NCBI GenBank assembly: GCA_000733915.1
Contig: JPOM01000001.1
Location: 2,170,001-2,234,000, forward strand
DNA from: Caulobacteraceae bacterium PMMR1
GTDB taxonomy: Bacteria > Pseudomonadota > Alphaproteobacteria > Caulobacterales > Caulobacteraceae
Reading direction: 5' to 3'
DNA length: 64,000 bases
In this document: in pieces, positions 46,635 through 56,067 of the stretch
Numbering within the stretch: the stretch's first letter is position 1
How the letters are laid out: each line of letters starts with the position of its first letter
Made by a program: the position numbers and the translations under genes
Notes under the pieces: generated by a model
Database searches by the model: none
What the model saw: the letters and a program-made list of their open reading frames with translations, nothing else
What the model was told of the DNA's origin: nothing

Positions 46635-47924
46635 ATGGCCGACTCCCGTTCCGCCGCCGCCCACGCCCGCCCCGTTCCGGACCAGACGCCGCACGGCGAC
46701 GACCGGCCGGGCGCGGACGCCTCCCCGCCGCGTCAGCCCCAGGCCGACCCTCAGGCCAAGCCGCAGGCTCCGCCGCACGGCGCGCCCGGCGGCGGGGACC
46801 CGCGGGCCGCCGCGGACCGCAAGCAGCGGCGCAATCGCCTGTTCGGCCTCTTGGGCGCGGTCGTGGCCGTCGCGGCGATCGGCTATTTCCTCTACTGGCT
46901 GCTGGTGGCGAGCCACTACGTCTCCACCGACGACGCCTATGTCGGGGCCGACCTCGCCCAGGTGACGCCCCAGGTGCCCGGCGCCATCCAGGAGGTGCGC
47001 GTCGCCGAGACCCAGGCGGTGAAGAAGGGCGACGTGCTGGTGGTGATCGACCCCGCCGACGCCCGGCTCCAGCTCGCCCAGGCCCAGTCCGACTTCAACC
47101 GCGCCGTGCGCCAGACCCAGCAGACCTTCGTCAGCAACGACGCCTCCGCCGCCGTGGTCGGCGCCCGCCAGGCCGACGTCGGCCGCGCCCACGCCGAGGT
47201 CGTCGCCGCCCAGGCCGCGCTGGAGAAGGCGCAGATCGACCTGCGCCGCCGCCAGCTCTTGCAGGGCTCTGGCGCGGTGTCCGGCGAAGAGCTGACCAAC
47301 GCCCAAAACGCCTTCGCCAGCGCGCAGGCGAACCTCGCCGCGGCCCACGCGGCCGAGGCCCAATCGGTCGCCAATCTGAAGCAGGCGCAGGCTCAGCTGC
47401 GCGCCGCCCAGGCCATCACTGCGGGCACGACGGTGCAGACCAACCCGCAGGTCACCCTCGCCAAGGCCGCGCTCGACACCGCGCAGCTGAACCTGGACCG
47501 CACGGTGATCCGCGCGCCCATCGACGGCGTGGTGGCCAAGAAGCAGGTGCAGGTCGGGCAGCGCGTCCAGGTCGGGCAGCAGCTGATGACCGTGGTCCCG
47601 GTCCAGAACGCCTATGTCGACGCCAACTTCAAGGAAGTGCAGCTGCGCAAGGTCAGGGTCGGCCTGCCGGCGACCGTCCATGCCGACATCTATGGCGGCA
47701 AGGTCGATTACCGCGGCTGCGTGGCCGGCTTCTCCGGCGGCACCGGCTCGGCCTTCTCGATCATCCCGGCCCAGAACGCCACGGGCAACTGGATCAAGGT
47801 CGTGCAGCGCCTGCCCGTGCGCATCCACCTGGACCCCAAGCAGCTGCGCGAGCACCCCCTGCGCGTGGGCCTGTCCACCGCCGTCAAGGTGGACGTGAAC
47901 GCGCCCGCGAACTGCCGCTTCTGA
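46635..47924 (+). CDS. emrA: HlyD-family adaptor protein (EmrA type)
   Basis: A 429-residue periplasmic adaptor that joins the inner-membrane pump to the outer-membrane channel. A long proline-rich cytoplasmic start (about 65 residues, unusual) precedes one membrane helix (LFGLLGAVVAVAAIGYFLYW), then the lipoyl half VSTDDAYVGADLAQVTPQVP and VKKGDVLVVIDPADARLQLA, an alpha-helical hairpin of about 150 residues, the second lipoyl half RTVIRAPIDGVVAKKQVQVG and the barrel VDANFKEVQLRKVRVGLPAT. The motif order is that of EmrA. Second gene of the operon. Confidence 0.92.
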   Translation: MADSRSAAAHARPVPDQTPHGDDRPGADASPPRQPQADPQAKPQAPPHGAPGGGDPRAAADRKQRRNRLFGLLGAVVAVAAIGYFLYWLLVASHYVSTDDAYVGADLAQVTPQVPGAIQEVRVAETQAVKKGDVLVVIDPADARLQLAQAQSDFNRAVRQTQQTFVSNDASAAVVGARQADVGRAHAEVVAAQAALEKAQIDLRRRQLLQGSGAVSGEELTNAQNAFASAQANLAAAHAAEAQSVANLKQAQAQLRAAQAITAGTTVQTNPQVTLAKAALDTAQLNLDRTVIRAPIDGVVAKKQVQVGQRVQVGQQLMTVVPVQNAYVDANFKEVQLRKVRVGLPATVHADIYGGKVDYRGCVAGFSGGTGSAFSIIPAQNATGNWIKVVQRLPVRIHLDPKQLREHPLRVGLSTAVKVDVNAPANCRF

Positions 47925-47994
47925 GCTGACGCCCGCCGCGCCCCGATCCTCCCCACGCCCGTAGTGCGCTGAGCCGCCCCGTTCGGAGTCCGTC

Positions 47995-49551
47995 ATGAGC
48001 GAAGTCGCCGTCGAAACCGAGGCGCCCCCCATGCAGGGCGCGGCCCTGTTGATCGCGGGGCTGGTGCTGGCGCTGGCCAATTTCATGGCGGTGCTGGACA
48101 CCACCATCGTGAACGTCTCGGTCTCCACCATCGCGGGCGGCCTGGCTGTGTCGCCCAATGAAGGCACCTGGGCCATCACCTCCTACTCGGTGGCTGAGGC
48201 GATTACCGTGCCCCTGACCGGCTGGCTGGCCCAGCGGTTCGGGACGGTGCGCACCTTCGTGGTCTGCATCGTGATGTTCGGCCTGTTCTCCGCCCTGTGC
48301 GGCCTGGCCCCGAGCCTGGGCGTCCTGGTGGCCTTCCGCGTGCTCCAGGGCCTGTCGGGCGGGCCGCTGATGCCGCTGAGCCAGGCCCTGCTCATGAACA
48401 TCTTCCCGCCCGACAGGCGCAACCAGGCGCTGGGGCTGTGGAGCATGACCACCGTCACGGCGCCGATCATCGGCCCGATCCTGGGCGGCTGGATCAACGA
48501 CAACATCGCCTGGCCCTGGATTTTCTACATCAACATTCCGGTGGCGGGCTTCTGCGCCTTCACGGCCTTCCGCAACCTGTCGGGCCGGGAGACCAAGACG
48601 CGCCGCGCGCCCATCGACGTGGTGGGCATGATCCTGCTCGTGATCTGGGTCGGGTCGCTGGAGATCATGCTGGACAAGGGCAACGAGCTCGACTGGTTCC
48701 AGTCCCGCACCGTCGTCACCCTGACCATCGTCGCCCTGATCGGCTTCGTCTCGTTCGTGATCTGGGAGCTGACAAGCGAGAACCCCGCCGTCGACCTCAG
48801 GCTCTTCACCAAGCCGGGATTTGTGTTCGCGGCCGTGGTCATGTCCCTGACGTTCGGCGCCTTTTTCGGCTCGGTGGTGCTGATCCCGCTGTGGCTGCAG
48901 TCGAGCCAGAGCTACACGGCCTCCTGGGCGGGGCTGGTCACCGGCGCGAACGGCGTCTTTGCGGTCGTGATGTCGCCCGTGGTGGCGCAGCTGGTGCGCA
49001 AGATCGATCCGCGCGCCCTGATCAGCTTCGGCGTGGCCACGCTCGGCCTCGTGATGGTCTGGCGCACGACCTTCGTCAGCGGGATGAGCGCGGGCCAGCT
49101 GATCCTGCCGCACCTGGCGATGGGCTTCGCCATGCCGTTCTTCTTCATCCCCCTGCAGGCGCTGGCGATGAGCTCGGTCGCGCCCCAGCAGACGGCCTCG
49201 GCCGCGGGCCTGATCAACTTCGTGCGGACCGTGTCGGGCGCCTTCGCGGTCAATCTGATCGTGACCGAGTGGGATCACGCCGCCCAGCGCAGCCACGACA
49301 CCCTGTCGGGCCGGCTCGGCGACACCACCGCGGCCACGAACGCCATGAGCCAGGCGGCTGGAGGCGCCGCGTCCACCCTGGGCGCCCCGACCAGCGGGCT
49401 GAGCCAGATCGACGGCCTGTTGCAGAACCAGAGCGTCATGCTGGCGACCAACCACGTGTTCGGCATCCTCGCCCTGGCGTTCGCGGCCGGCGCCCTGGTC
49501 GTCTGGCTCGCGCCCCGGCCGCAGCGGGTGCAGATGGGCAGCGGGCACTGA
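47995..49551 (+). CDS. emrB: DHA2-family MFS drug exporter (EmrB type)
   Basis: A 518-residue 14-helix proton/drug antiporter. It contains LANFMAVLDTTIVNVSVSTI (motif D1 of the DHA2 group), WAITSYSVAEAITVPLTGWL with LAQRFGTVRT (motif A), ALLMNIFPPDRRNQALGLWS, and motif C in VTAPIIGPILGGWINDN, plus a periplasmic loop between the last helices. With NodT and EmrA it forms a tripartite pump for hydrophobic compounds. Last gene of the operon; 70 bases after emrA. ATG 47995 follows GGAGTCCGTC. Confidence 0.92.
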   Translation: MSEVAVETEAPPMQGAALLIAGLVLALANFMAVLDTTIVNVSVSTIAGGLAVSPNEGTWAITSYSVAEAITVPLTGWLAQRFGTVRTFVVCIVMFGLFSALCGLAPSLGVLVAFRVLQGLSGGPLMPLSQALLMNIFPPDRRNQALGLWSMTTVTAPIIGPILGGWINDNIAWPWIFYINIPVAGFCAFTAFRNLSGRETKTRRAPIDVVGMILLVIWVGSLEIMLDKGNELDWFQSRTVVTLTIVALIGFVSFVIWELTSENPAVDLRLFTKPGFVFAAVVMSLTFGAFFGSVVLIPLWLQSSQSYTASWAGLVTGANGVFAVVMSPVVAQLVRKIDPRALISFGVATLGLVMVWRTTFVSGMSAGQLILPHLAMGFAMPFFFIPLQALAMSSVAPQQTASAAGLINFVRTVSGAFAVNLIVTEWDHAAQRSHDTLSGRLGDTTAATNAMSQAAGGAASTLGAPTSGLSQIDGLLQNQSVMLATNHVFGILALAFAAGALVVWLAPRPQRVQMGSGH

Positions 49552-49572
49552 GGCCACGCGAGCGCCGCCGCC

Positions 49573-50980
49573 TCAGCCCGGCTCTGTGTCCTCCGGCGCC
49601 CTGAGGGTCCAGCCGGTGCGTCGCCGGAGCGCGGCGGCGTAGTAGACCGCCGAGCCTGCGGCCAGGGCGAGGGTGAAGATCAGGCTCGGCCGCCCCGTCG
49701 CCGGGTCCGCCGCATTGGCCGCCGCCACGCCGGCCAGGGCGAGCAGGAGCACCGCCGCCATCCCGCTCCCGCCCCAAGCCCGGTGCGGCGCATGGGCGGT
49801 GACGCCGTTGCGCCGCCCGCAGGCCAGGGCGATCGCCAGGGCGCCGTAGACGAAGGTCAGGCCCGTGCCGGTCAGCACCAGCAGGAGCTTCAGCGGCACA
49901 AAGCAGAGGACGCCGGCGATCAGGCCCGCGGCGATGGTGGAGGCGACCGGCACGCCCCGCCGGGGCTCCACCTCCGTGAAGACCCGGCTCAGCCGCGCGC
50001 CCCAGAGATTGTCCCGCCCCGTGGCGTAGAGCTGGCGTGCGCTCACGAGCACGGTGGCGATCACCGCGTTCAGGATCGCGAGGCCCACGGCGAAGTCCAG
50101 CGCGCCCGCGACGGCGCTCCCCGCGCGGGTCCGCGCCAGGAGCGAGAGCGGCGCGTCGCTGGCCAGCAGCGCCTTCAGGTCGGGGGCGCCGGCGACCACG
50201 CCCGCGGCCGCGGCGACCTCCAGCACAACCACGATGGCGAAGGCGCTCAGGATCACCCTCGCCATGCGCCGGCGGGGGTCGCGCAGCTCCTCCCCGAAAT
50301 AGACCGCCGAGCCGTAGCCGTCGAAGGCGAACAGGGCCATGGTCGCGCCCAGCGCCACCGAGATCGGCGGCGTGGGCTGAAGCCCCCCCGCCCGCGGCTG
50401 CCTTGACCGGGTGCAGCACGCCCGCCAGCGCGCTCCGCTCCGGGTGGAGGACGCCCAGGCCGGTCACCAACAGCAGCGCCAAGACCTCCACGCCCAGGAA
50501 GACGCCGGTCACCGCCGCCCCGGCGCGAAGCCGGAGCAGGCCCACCCCCGTCGCCGTCGCCACCACGAGCAGCGCCAGCAGGACGGGCGAGGCGCCGGGC
50601 AGCAGCGGCGTGAAATACTGCGCTGCGCCCAGCGCCAGGGCGCTGCTGGTCAGGACGCTGTTGGCCCCGTTCAGCATGAAGACGACGAAGCCCGCGCCCC
50701 GTCCGACCGTGCGCCCCACGATGGCGTACTCGCCGCCGGCGAAGGGGAAGGCGGAGCTGAGCTCGGCGTAGGTCTGCGCCACCATCAGGCCGATCACCGC
50801 GGCGAGCACGAGGCTCAGCAGCACGCCGGTGCCGGCCTCGGTGAACACGTCGGGCAGGATCACGAAGGCGGAGGCGGCCGGCGTCGCGGCGGAGAGGGTC
50901 AGCAGCAGGACCGCCCCCGCCGACAGGCTCCGCGCCAAGGGCGTGATCCGCCGCCCCGCAGGTCCGCTCGCCGCGCTCAC
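49573..50980 (-). CDS. APC-family amino-acid permease, one frameshift
   Basis: GTG 50980 starts an inner-membrane transporter of about 468 residues: RITPLARSLSAGAVLLLTLS, AASAFVILPDVFTEAGTGVL, AFPFAGGEYAIVGRTVGRGA and VLTSSALALGAAQYFTPLLP. In the C7 run 50383-50389 the frame changes; the other frame carries ISVALGATMALFAFDGYGSA, VYFGEELRDPRRRMARVILS and the rest to 49573. The GxGxIP-like first helix and the EELRDPRRRMARVI block belong to the APC superfamily (AAT/APA type). The substrate is unknown. It follows selD closely (16 bases) on the same strand. The frameshift is probably an assembly error. Confidence 0.8.
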
Positions 50981-50996
50981 CCGCCCCTCTCCTGCG

Positions 50997-52052
50997 TCAG
51001 AGCACGCGCACCTCGGGCGGCCCCTCGAGGAGCCGGCCCACGAGGGCGGCATGGTCGAACCCCGCCGCGCGGACCTTCGCCAGCACGTCGGGCGCAGCCT
51101 CCGGCGCGGCCGCGATCAGCAGCCCCCCGCTCGTCTGCGGATCGCAGAGCAGGTCCCGGCGCCAGTCCGGCAGGTCGCGGGGCAGGCGCACGGCCTCCCC
51201 GTAGCTCGCCCAGTTCCGGGCCGAGGCGCCCGAGCGCACCCCGGTCTGGGCCAGGGCCTCCGCCCCCGCCAGCCAGGGCGGGGCCGCCGCCTCGATCTCC
51301 ACGCTCACGCCTGCGCCCCGCGCCATCTCCAGCGCGTGGCCGAGCAGGCCGAAGCCGGTGACGTCGGTGACCGCGTGCACGCCTGCGACCTCGCCGAGCT
51401 CGCCGCCCACCGCATTCAGCTGGGTGGCGGAGGCGATCAGGGCGGCATAGCCGGCCGCGTCCAGCACGCCCCGCTTCAGCGCCGCGCTGAGGACGCCCAC
51501 GCCGAGGCCCTTGGTCAGGATCAGCGCATCGCCGGGCCGCCCGCCCCGGTTGGTCAGGACGCGGTCAGGGTGCACGAGGCCCAGCGCCACCAGGCCGTAG
51601 ATCGGCTCGGCGCTGTCGATGGAGTGCCCGCCGGCGACGGGAATGCCGGCTGCGGCGCACACGCTCGCGCCGCCGGCCAGGATCGCGCGGATCGTCTCCA
51701 CCGGCAGGGCCCCGATCGGCATGCCTACGACCGCCAGCGCCAGGATCGGCCGCGCGCCCATGGCGTAGACGTCCGACAGGGCGTTGGTCGCGGCGATCCG
51801 GCCGAAGTCGAAGGGGTCGTCCACAATCGGCGTGAAGAAGTCGGTCGTGGCCACCAGCGCCTGGTCCGCGCTCAGCCGCCAGACCGCCGCGTCGTCGCAG
51901 GTCTCCGTCCCGACCAGCAGGTCGGCGAACACGCCCTGGGCGGGAAGCTCGGCCAGGATGTCCCGAAGCACCCCGGGCGACAGCTTGCAGCCGCAACCGC
52001 CCCCATGGGCCAGGTCGGTGAGGCGGACAGGCGGCGTCGAGGCGTGCGGCAT
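50997..52052 (-). CDS. selD: selenide, water dikinase
   Basis: A 351-residue enzyme that makes selenophosphate from selenide and ATP. It shows the catalytic GGGCGCK (C20 and K23 correspond to C17 and K20 of E. coli), [80 protein letters not shown] and [35 protein letters not shown]20 is an ordinary cysteine codon, not TGA. It is divergent from selU by 47 bases, so one promoter region serves both. No selA or selB is in the window. Confidence 0.97.
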   Translation of the reverse strand: MPHASTPPVRLTDLAHGGGCGCKLSPGVLRDILAELPAQGVFADLLVGTETCDDAAVWRLSADQALVATTDFFTPIVDDPFDFGRIAATNALSDVYAMGARPILALAVVGMPIGALPVETIRAILAGGASVCAAAGIPVAGGHSIDSAEPIYGLVALGLVHPDRVLTNRGGRPGDALILTKGLGVGVLSAALKRGVLDAAGYAALIASATQLNAVGGELGEVAGVHAVTDVTGFGLLGHALEMARGAGVSVEIEAAAPPWLAGAEALAQTGVRSGASARNWASYGEAVRLPRDLPDWRRDLLCDPQTSGGLLIAAAPEAAPDVLAKVRAAGFDHAALVGRLLEGPPEVRVL

Positions 52053-52099
52053 CCCCGGCTTCTAGTCCGGCGGGCGCGGCCCTGCTACGCCCTGGCGCG

Positions 52100-53164
52100 A
52101 TGTCCAACCCCGGCGTGCTGGAGGCTTACGATCCCGCGGCCCTGCCCGCCTTCGACGCGGTGCTGGACGTGCGCAGCCCCGCGGAGTTCGCCGAGGACCA
52201 CCTGCCCGGCGCGATCAACCTGCCGGTGCTGGACGATGAGGAGCGCGCGGAGGTCGGCGCGATCTATGTGCAGCAGTCGGCCTTCCTGGCGCGAAAGTTC
52301 GGCGCGGCTCTCGTCGCCCGCAACATCGCCCGCCATCTGGAGACCGCCCTGGCCGAGCGGAGCAAGGACTTCCGCCCGCTGGTCTATTGCTGGCGGGGCG
52401 GGCAGCGCTCCAACGCCATGGCGACCGTGCTGGCCCAGGTGGGCTGGCGCGCCACGGTGCTCAGGGGCGGCTATCGGACGTATCGCAGGGCTGTGCAGAG
52501 CCGGCTCTATGAGGCCCCGCTCGGGCTGAGGCTGGTGCTGCTCGACGGCGGCACGGGCACGGGCAAGACGGCGGTGCTGCAGGCGCTCGCCGCGCGCGGG
52601 GTGCAGGCGCTGGACCTGGAGGCCCTGGCCGAGCACCGCGGCTCGCTGCTGGGCGCAGCGCCCGGCGCCCGCCAACCGACGCAGAAGGCCTTCGAGTCGC
52701 GGCTCTTTGCGGCCCTGCACGGGTTCGATCCGGGCCGGCCCGTCGTGGCGGAGGCCGAGAGCAGCCGCATCGGGGGGCTCTTCCTGCCGCCGACGCTCTG
52801 GCGGGCGATGGCGGGCGCGCCCCGAATCGAGCTCGCCGCCCCGCGCCAGGCCCGGGCGCGCCATCTGGCGAGCGCCTATGGGGACCTGACGGGCGATCCC
52901 GCCGCGCTCGGCCAGACCCTGGAGCGCCTGACGCTCAGGATCGCGCGGGCGGACCGCGAGCGCCTTGCGGACCTGCTAGAAGCGCGCGACTGGCCCGGCC
53001 TGGCGGAGGCCCTGATCGAGACGCACTACGATCCGGCCTATCTGCGCTCCAGCCGGGCGGACGCGCGGCCTCTCTTGCAGCGGATCGAGCTGGCGGAACT
53101 GTCGCCCGGTGCGCTTGCGGCGGCAGCGGCGCGGATTGAGGCCCTGCTCGGATCGGCGCCCTAG
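52100..53164 (+). CDS. selU: tRNA 2-selenouridine synthase
   Basis: A 354-residue enzyme (SelU/MnmH) that replaces sulfur by selenium in 2-thiouridine at the wobble position of tRNAs for Lys, Glu and Gln, via a geranylated intermediate. The rhodanese domain has FDAVLDVRSPAEFAEDHLPG and the catalytic cysteine in LVYCWRGGQRSNAMATVLAQ (C97, as in E. coli); the second part has a P-loop LLDGGTGTGKTAVLQAL, TQKAFESRLFAALHGF and VAEAESSRIGGLFLPPTLWR. Selenophosphate from the divergent selD is its substrate, which explains the pair. ATG 52100. Confidence 0.97.
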   Translation: MSNPGVLEAYDPAALPAFDAVLDVRSPAEFAEDHLPGAINLPVLDDEERAEVGAIYVQQSAFLARKFGAALVARNIARHLETALAERSKDFRPLVYCWRGGQRSNAMATVLAQVGWRATVLRGGYRTYRRAVQSRLYEAPLGLRLVLLDGGTGTGKTAVLQALAARGVQALDLEALAEHRGSLLGAAPGARQPTQKAFESRLFAALHGFDPGRPVVAEAESSRIGGLFLPPTLWRAMAGAPRIELAAPRQARARHLASAYGDLTGDPAALGQTLERLTLRIARADRERLADLLEARDWPGLAEALIETHYDPAYLRSSRADARPLLQRIELAELSPGALAAAAARIEALLGSAP

Positions 53165-53487
53165 CGGATCGCCGCCAGGCCCTGCTGCGCGGCCGCGATC
53201 AGCAGCGCCCAGAGGCCCACCGACGAGCCCAGCAGCACCGCCACGCGCACCGCGCCGTGATAGCGGCTGACCTCGGGCTCGACGACGTCGGACGCGACCT
53301 CGTCGGAGAGGTTTTCGAAAACAGCTTCCAGGCGGGCGTACTGCTCGGCGACGGCGTTCGGCCCTGGCGCAGCATCGGCGCTGGCGAGCTTGGGCCCGCG
53401 TCGCTTGCGCGGCTCCCGCGGAGCGACGAGCGCGTCGGGGAGCGCCGGCTCGGGCGCGGGCGCGGTCAGCTTGCGGGCGGCGGCCAA
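53161..53487 (-). CDS. hypothetical protein with C-terminal membrane helix
   Basis: A 108-residue protein I do not recognise. The first 45 residues are proline- and basic-rich (PREPRKRRGPKLASADAAPG), followed by an acidic amphipathic helix (AEQYARLEAVFENLSDEVAS) and one membrane helix (VRVAVLLGSSVGLWALLIAA) close to the C-terminus. This is the form of a tail-anchored inner-membrane protein with a flexible cytoplasmic arm. It overlaps the selU stop by four bases on the other strand and lies 100 bases before the end of divL. Composition fits its neighbours, so it is probably real. Confidence 0.55.
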   Translation of the reverse strand: MAAARKLTAPAPEPALPDALVAPREPRKRRGPKLASADAAPGPNAVAEQYARLEAVFENLSDEVASDVVEPEVSRYHGAVRVAVLLGSSVGLWALLIAAAQQGLAAIR

Positions 53488-53586
53488 GGCGTGTCCTCGC
53501 GTTTCACGGTCCGCTTATGGCGCGGGCTCGGTTGAGAAAGCTTTCGAAAACGTGGTGAATCCTTGGTTGACGGCTCCGCTCTGGGG

Positions 53587-55908
53587 TCAGGTGCCGAACT
53601 GCAGTTCGGGGTGGGCCGAGCCCGCATAGGCGGACTCCGGCAGGTGGCAGGTGAAGACCGCGCCGCGGCCCGGCTCGCTTTCCAGCGCGACCCAGCCGCC
53701 GTGCAGCTCCACCAGCGCCTTGACGAGCGCCAAGCCCAGGCCCGGCCCGCCGCGTTCGCGGGCGACGAAGCGGTCGAAGATGTGCGCCTGGACCTGAAAG
53801 GGGATGCCGCGCCCGGTGTCGCGCACGCGGATCTGCACCTCGCCGAAGCCGCGCCGGGCGTCGAGGCTGACCGCCCCGCCCTCGGGCGTGGAGCGGATGG
53901 CGTTCAGCAGCAGCTGGTCCAGCACCTGGCCGAGGCGCCGCTCGTCGGCGCGGATCACCCCGGCCGTCTCGCTGTCGGCGACCTCCACGCTGACCTTGGC
54001 CTCCGCCGCCGCCCGCCCGGCCCGCGCCGCAGCCGCGGCCAGCAGCTCGTCCACGCGCACGTCGGACAGGTGCAGGGCGACCTCGCCCGCGTCGAGCTCG
54101 GCGGTGTCGAGCACGTCGTCGATGGAGCGCGCCAGCTGCATCGCCGCGGTGCGCACCGCCGCCACGAAGGTCCGCGCCCGCTCGGGCAGGGTCTCCCCCT
54201 GGCTCTCCAGCAGCTCGGCATAGCCGATGATGGTCGTGAGCGGGGTCCTGAGCTCGTAGGAGACATTGCCCACGAAATCGCGCTTCAGCCGCTCCGCCTC
54301 CGCCAGCGCCTGCGAGCGGTCCGCCAGCGCCTGTTCGATGCGGCGGGTGGCGGTCACGTCGTCGAAGGCCACCAGCGTCGCGCCGTCCGGAAGCGGGCGC
54401 GTCTGGTAGACCACCGCGCGCTGGTCCGAGGTCCTGACCTCGCCCGCCACCGGGCGGCGGGCCTGGGGGCCCGGATCGCCGACGCGCGCCTTCAGCTCAC
54501 GCCAGAACTGGCGGTCGTGGAGCAGCGGCAGGCAGAGCTCGGCCACGCCGTCCACGTCGCCGGCCCCCTCCAGCGCCTGGGGCGTGAGGTTCCAGAAGCG
54601 CTCGAAGGCCTCGTTGTGCAGGCGCAGGCGCCCGTCGGACCCGAACACGGCCACCGCGTCGTTCAGCTTGTCGAGCGTCGCTTGCTGCACCTGCACCAGG
54701 CCGTTGTACTGGGCGCGCAGCTTCAGCTCGTCGGTGATGTCGGAGAACAGCAGCAGCAGGCCGCCGGCGGCGTGCGGCTGGCGCACCACCTTGAGCGTGC
54801 GGCCGTCCGGCAGGCTCCAGATGTCGTCGGGGGCGCCCTCCAGGCTCTCGTAGAGGGCGAGCTCGCGGCGCTTGAAGCCCGCATAGTCGGCCGTCTCGGG
54901 CAGGCGGCGGCGCTGGCGCAGGCGGTCTAGCAACTCGCCGTGGCTCGGGCGCTCGGCCAGCCAGGCGGGCTCCACGCCCCAGAGCTCGGCGAAGGCGGCG
55001 TTGTGGAACGCCAGCCGCTGGTCCGCCCCGAAGATGGCGACGGCGTCGCGCACCCGGTTCAGGGTGGCGTCCTGGGCGGCGAGGCGACGGCGGAGCTCGG
55101 CCTCGGCCTCCTCCAGCGCCGTCACGTCCACGGCCATGGCCGCGGCGCCGCCGCCCTCCAGGGGGGCTGCGAACACCAGGAAGGCGCGCCGCGCGCCCTG
55201 GACAGTGGCCCAGCGCCGGTCCTCGCGCCGCTGGCCCAGCGCCGCGGCCTCGGCGGCCAGGCTCTCGATACCGCGGTCGAAGGCGAGGTTGCGCCGGTGC
55301 GCGTCGTCCACGCTCTCCGCGCCCGCGGCCTTCAGCCAGGCGGCGTTGGCCCAGGCGAGCCGGCCGCCGGGCTGCAGGGCGAAGGCGGGATGGGGCTGAG
55401 CGTCGAGGAACGCCGCCAAGCCGTCCAGCGCCGCCGGCAAGGGGGACAGGGCGGCGGGCGCCAGGCGCAGCCAGGCCAGCGCGCCGCCCGGGCGGCCCTC
55501 CACGCGCACCAGGCCCGAGGGCGTGCGCGCCTCCAGCGCAAAGGGCTCGCCGCGTTCGACCAGGGCGCGCAGGCGCCGCGCATGCGCCGAATCGCACGCC
55601 TGCACCGCCTGCAGCACCTCGCCGGGCGCAGCGTCGGGGGGTAGGCCTAAGGCGGCGCAAACGGCCGGCCAGGTCTCCGCGCCGGCCACCCGCGTCGCCT
55701 CGGGGCCATCGAGCGCGAGCACCACGCCCCCGAAGACAGCGGCGGCGGCGGTCGCCGCCTCGGCCTGGCGACGGGCGCTTTCGGCCGCAGCGGTCAGCCG
55801 CTCCGCCTCGAAGCGGGCGCGGCGGCGGTGATCGACTGCCCACAGCATCGCCGCCAGCGCCAGGCTCACCCCGCCCCCCGCAGCGGCGAATGCGGCGTCC
55901 AAGGCCAT
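53587..55908 (-). CDS. divL: DivL-type atypical histidine kinase (tyrosine at the acceptor site)
   Basis: A 773-residue cell-cycle regulator. One N-terminal membrane helix (FAAAGGGVSLALAAMLWAVD) is followed by several PAS domains (around residues 150-520) and a HisKA-like dimerisation domain in which the acceptor motif reads FVGNVSYELRTPLTTIIGYA, with tyrosine 551 where histidine kinases have histidine; Caulobacter DivL has Y550. The ATPase domain has LLNAIRSTPEGG (N box), VRDTGRGIPFQ (G1) and RGGPGLGLALVKALVELHGG (G2). DivL senses DivK phosphorylation and controls CckA, and so CtrA. Position of the tyrosine, length and layout make the assignment firm. Confidence 0.93.
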   Translation of the reverse strand: MALDAAFAAAGGGVSLALAAMLWAVDHRRRARFEAERLTAAAESARRQAEAATAAAAVFGGVVLALDGPEATRVAGAETWPAVCAALGLPPDAAPGEVLQAVQACDSAHARRLRALVERGEPFALEARTPSGLVRVEGRPGGALAWLRLAPAALSPLPAALDGLAAFLDAQPHPAFALQPGGRLAWANAAWLKAAGAESVDDAHRRNLAFDRGIESLAAEAAALGQRREDRRWATVQGARRAFLVFAAPLEGGGAAAMAVDVTALEEAEAELRRRLAAQDATLNRVRDAVAIFGADQRLAFHNAAFAELWGVEPAWLAERPSHGELLDRLRQRRRLPETADYAGFKRRELALYESLEGAPDDIWSLPDGRTLKVVRQPHAAGGLLLLFSDITDELKLRAQYNGLVQVQQATLDKLNDAVAVFGSDGRLRLHNEAFERFWNLTPQALEGAGDVDGVAELCLPLLHDRQFWRELKARVGDPGPQARRPVAGEVRTSDQRAVVYQTRPLPDGATLVAFDDVTATRRIEQALADRSQALAEAERLKRDFVGNVSYELRTPLTTIIGYAELLESQGETLPERARTFVAAVRTAAMQLARSIDDVLDTAELDAGEVALHLSDVRVDELLAAAAARAGRAAAEAKVSVEVADSETAGVIRADERRLGQVLDQLLLNAIRSTPEGGAVSLDARRGFGEVQIRVRDTGRGIPFQVQAHIFDRFVARERGGPGLGLALVKALVELHGGWVALESEPGRGAVFTCHLPESAYAGSAHPELQFGT

Positions 55909-56067
55909 CGGCGCGACTTAAGCCTCCTCGCGAATCGGAAGGATAGCCGAGTCGGTCGCGTCCTGTCCCGCCGTCCGGCGCGGCCGGGGTCGGCTCAGGC
56001 GCTTCGGGCGCTCGGGCGGTTGGTCGGGCGGGCGCTTGGGCGCCTAGAGACGAGGGGTCTCAGCCGC

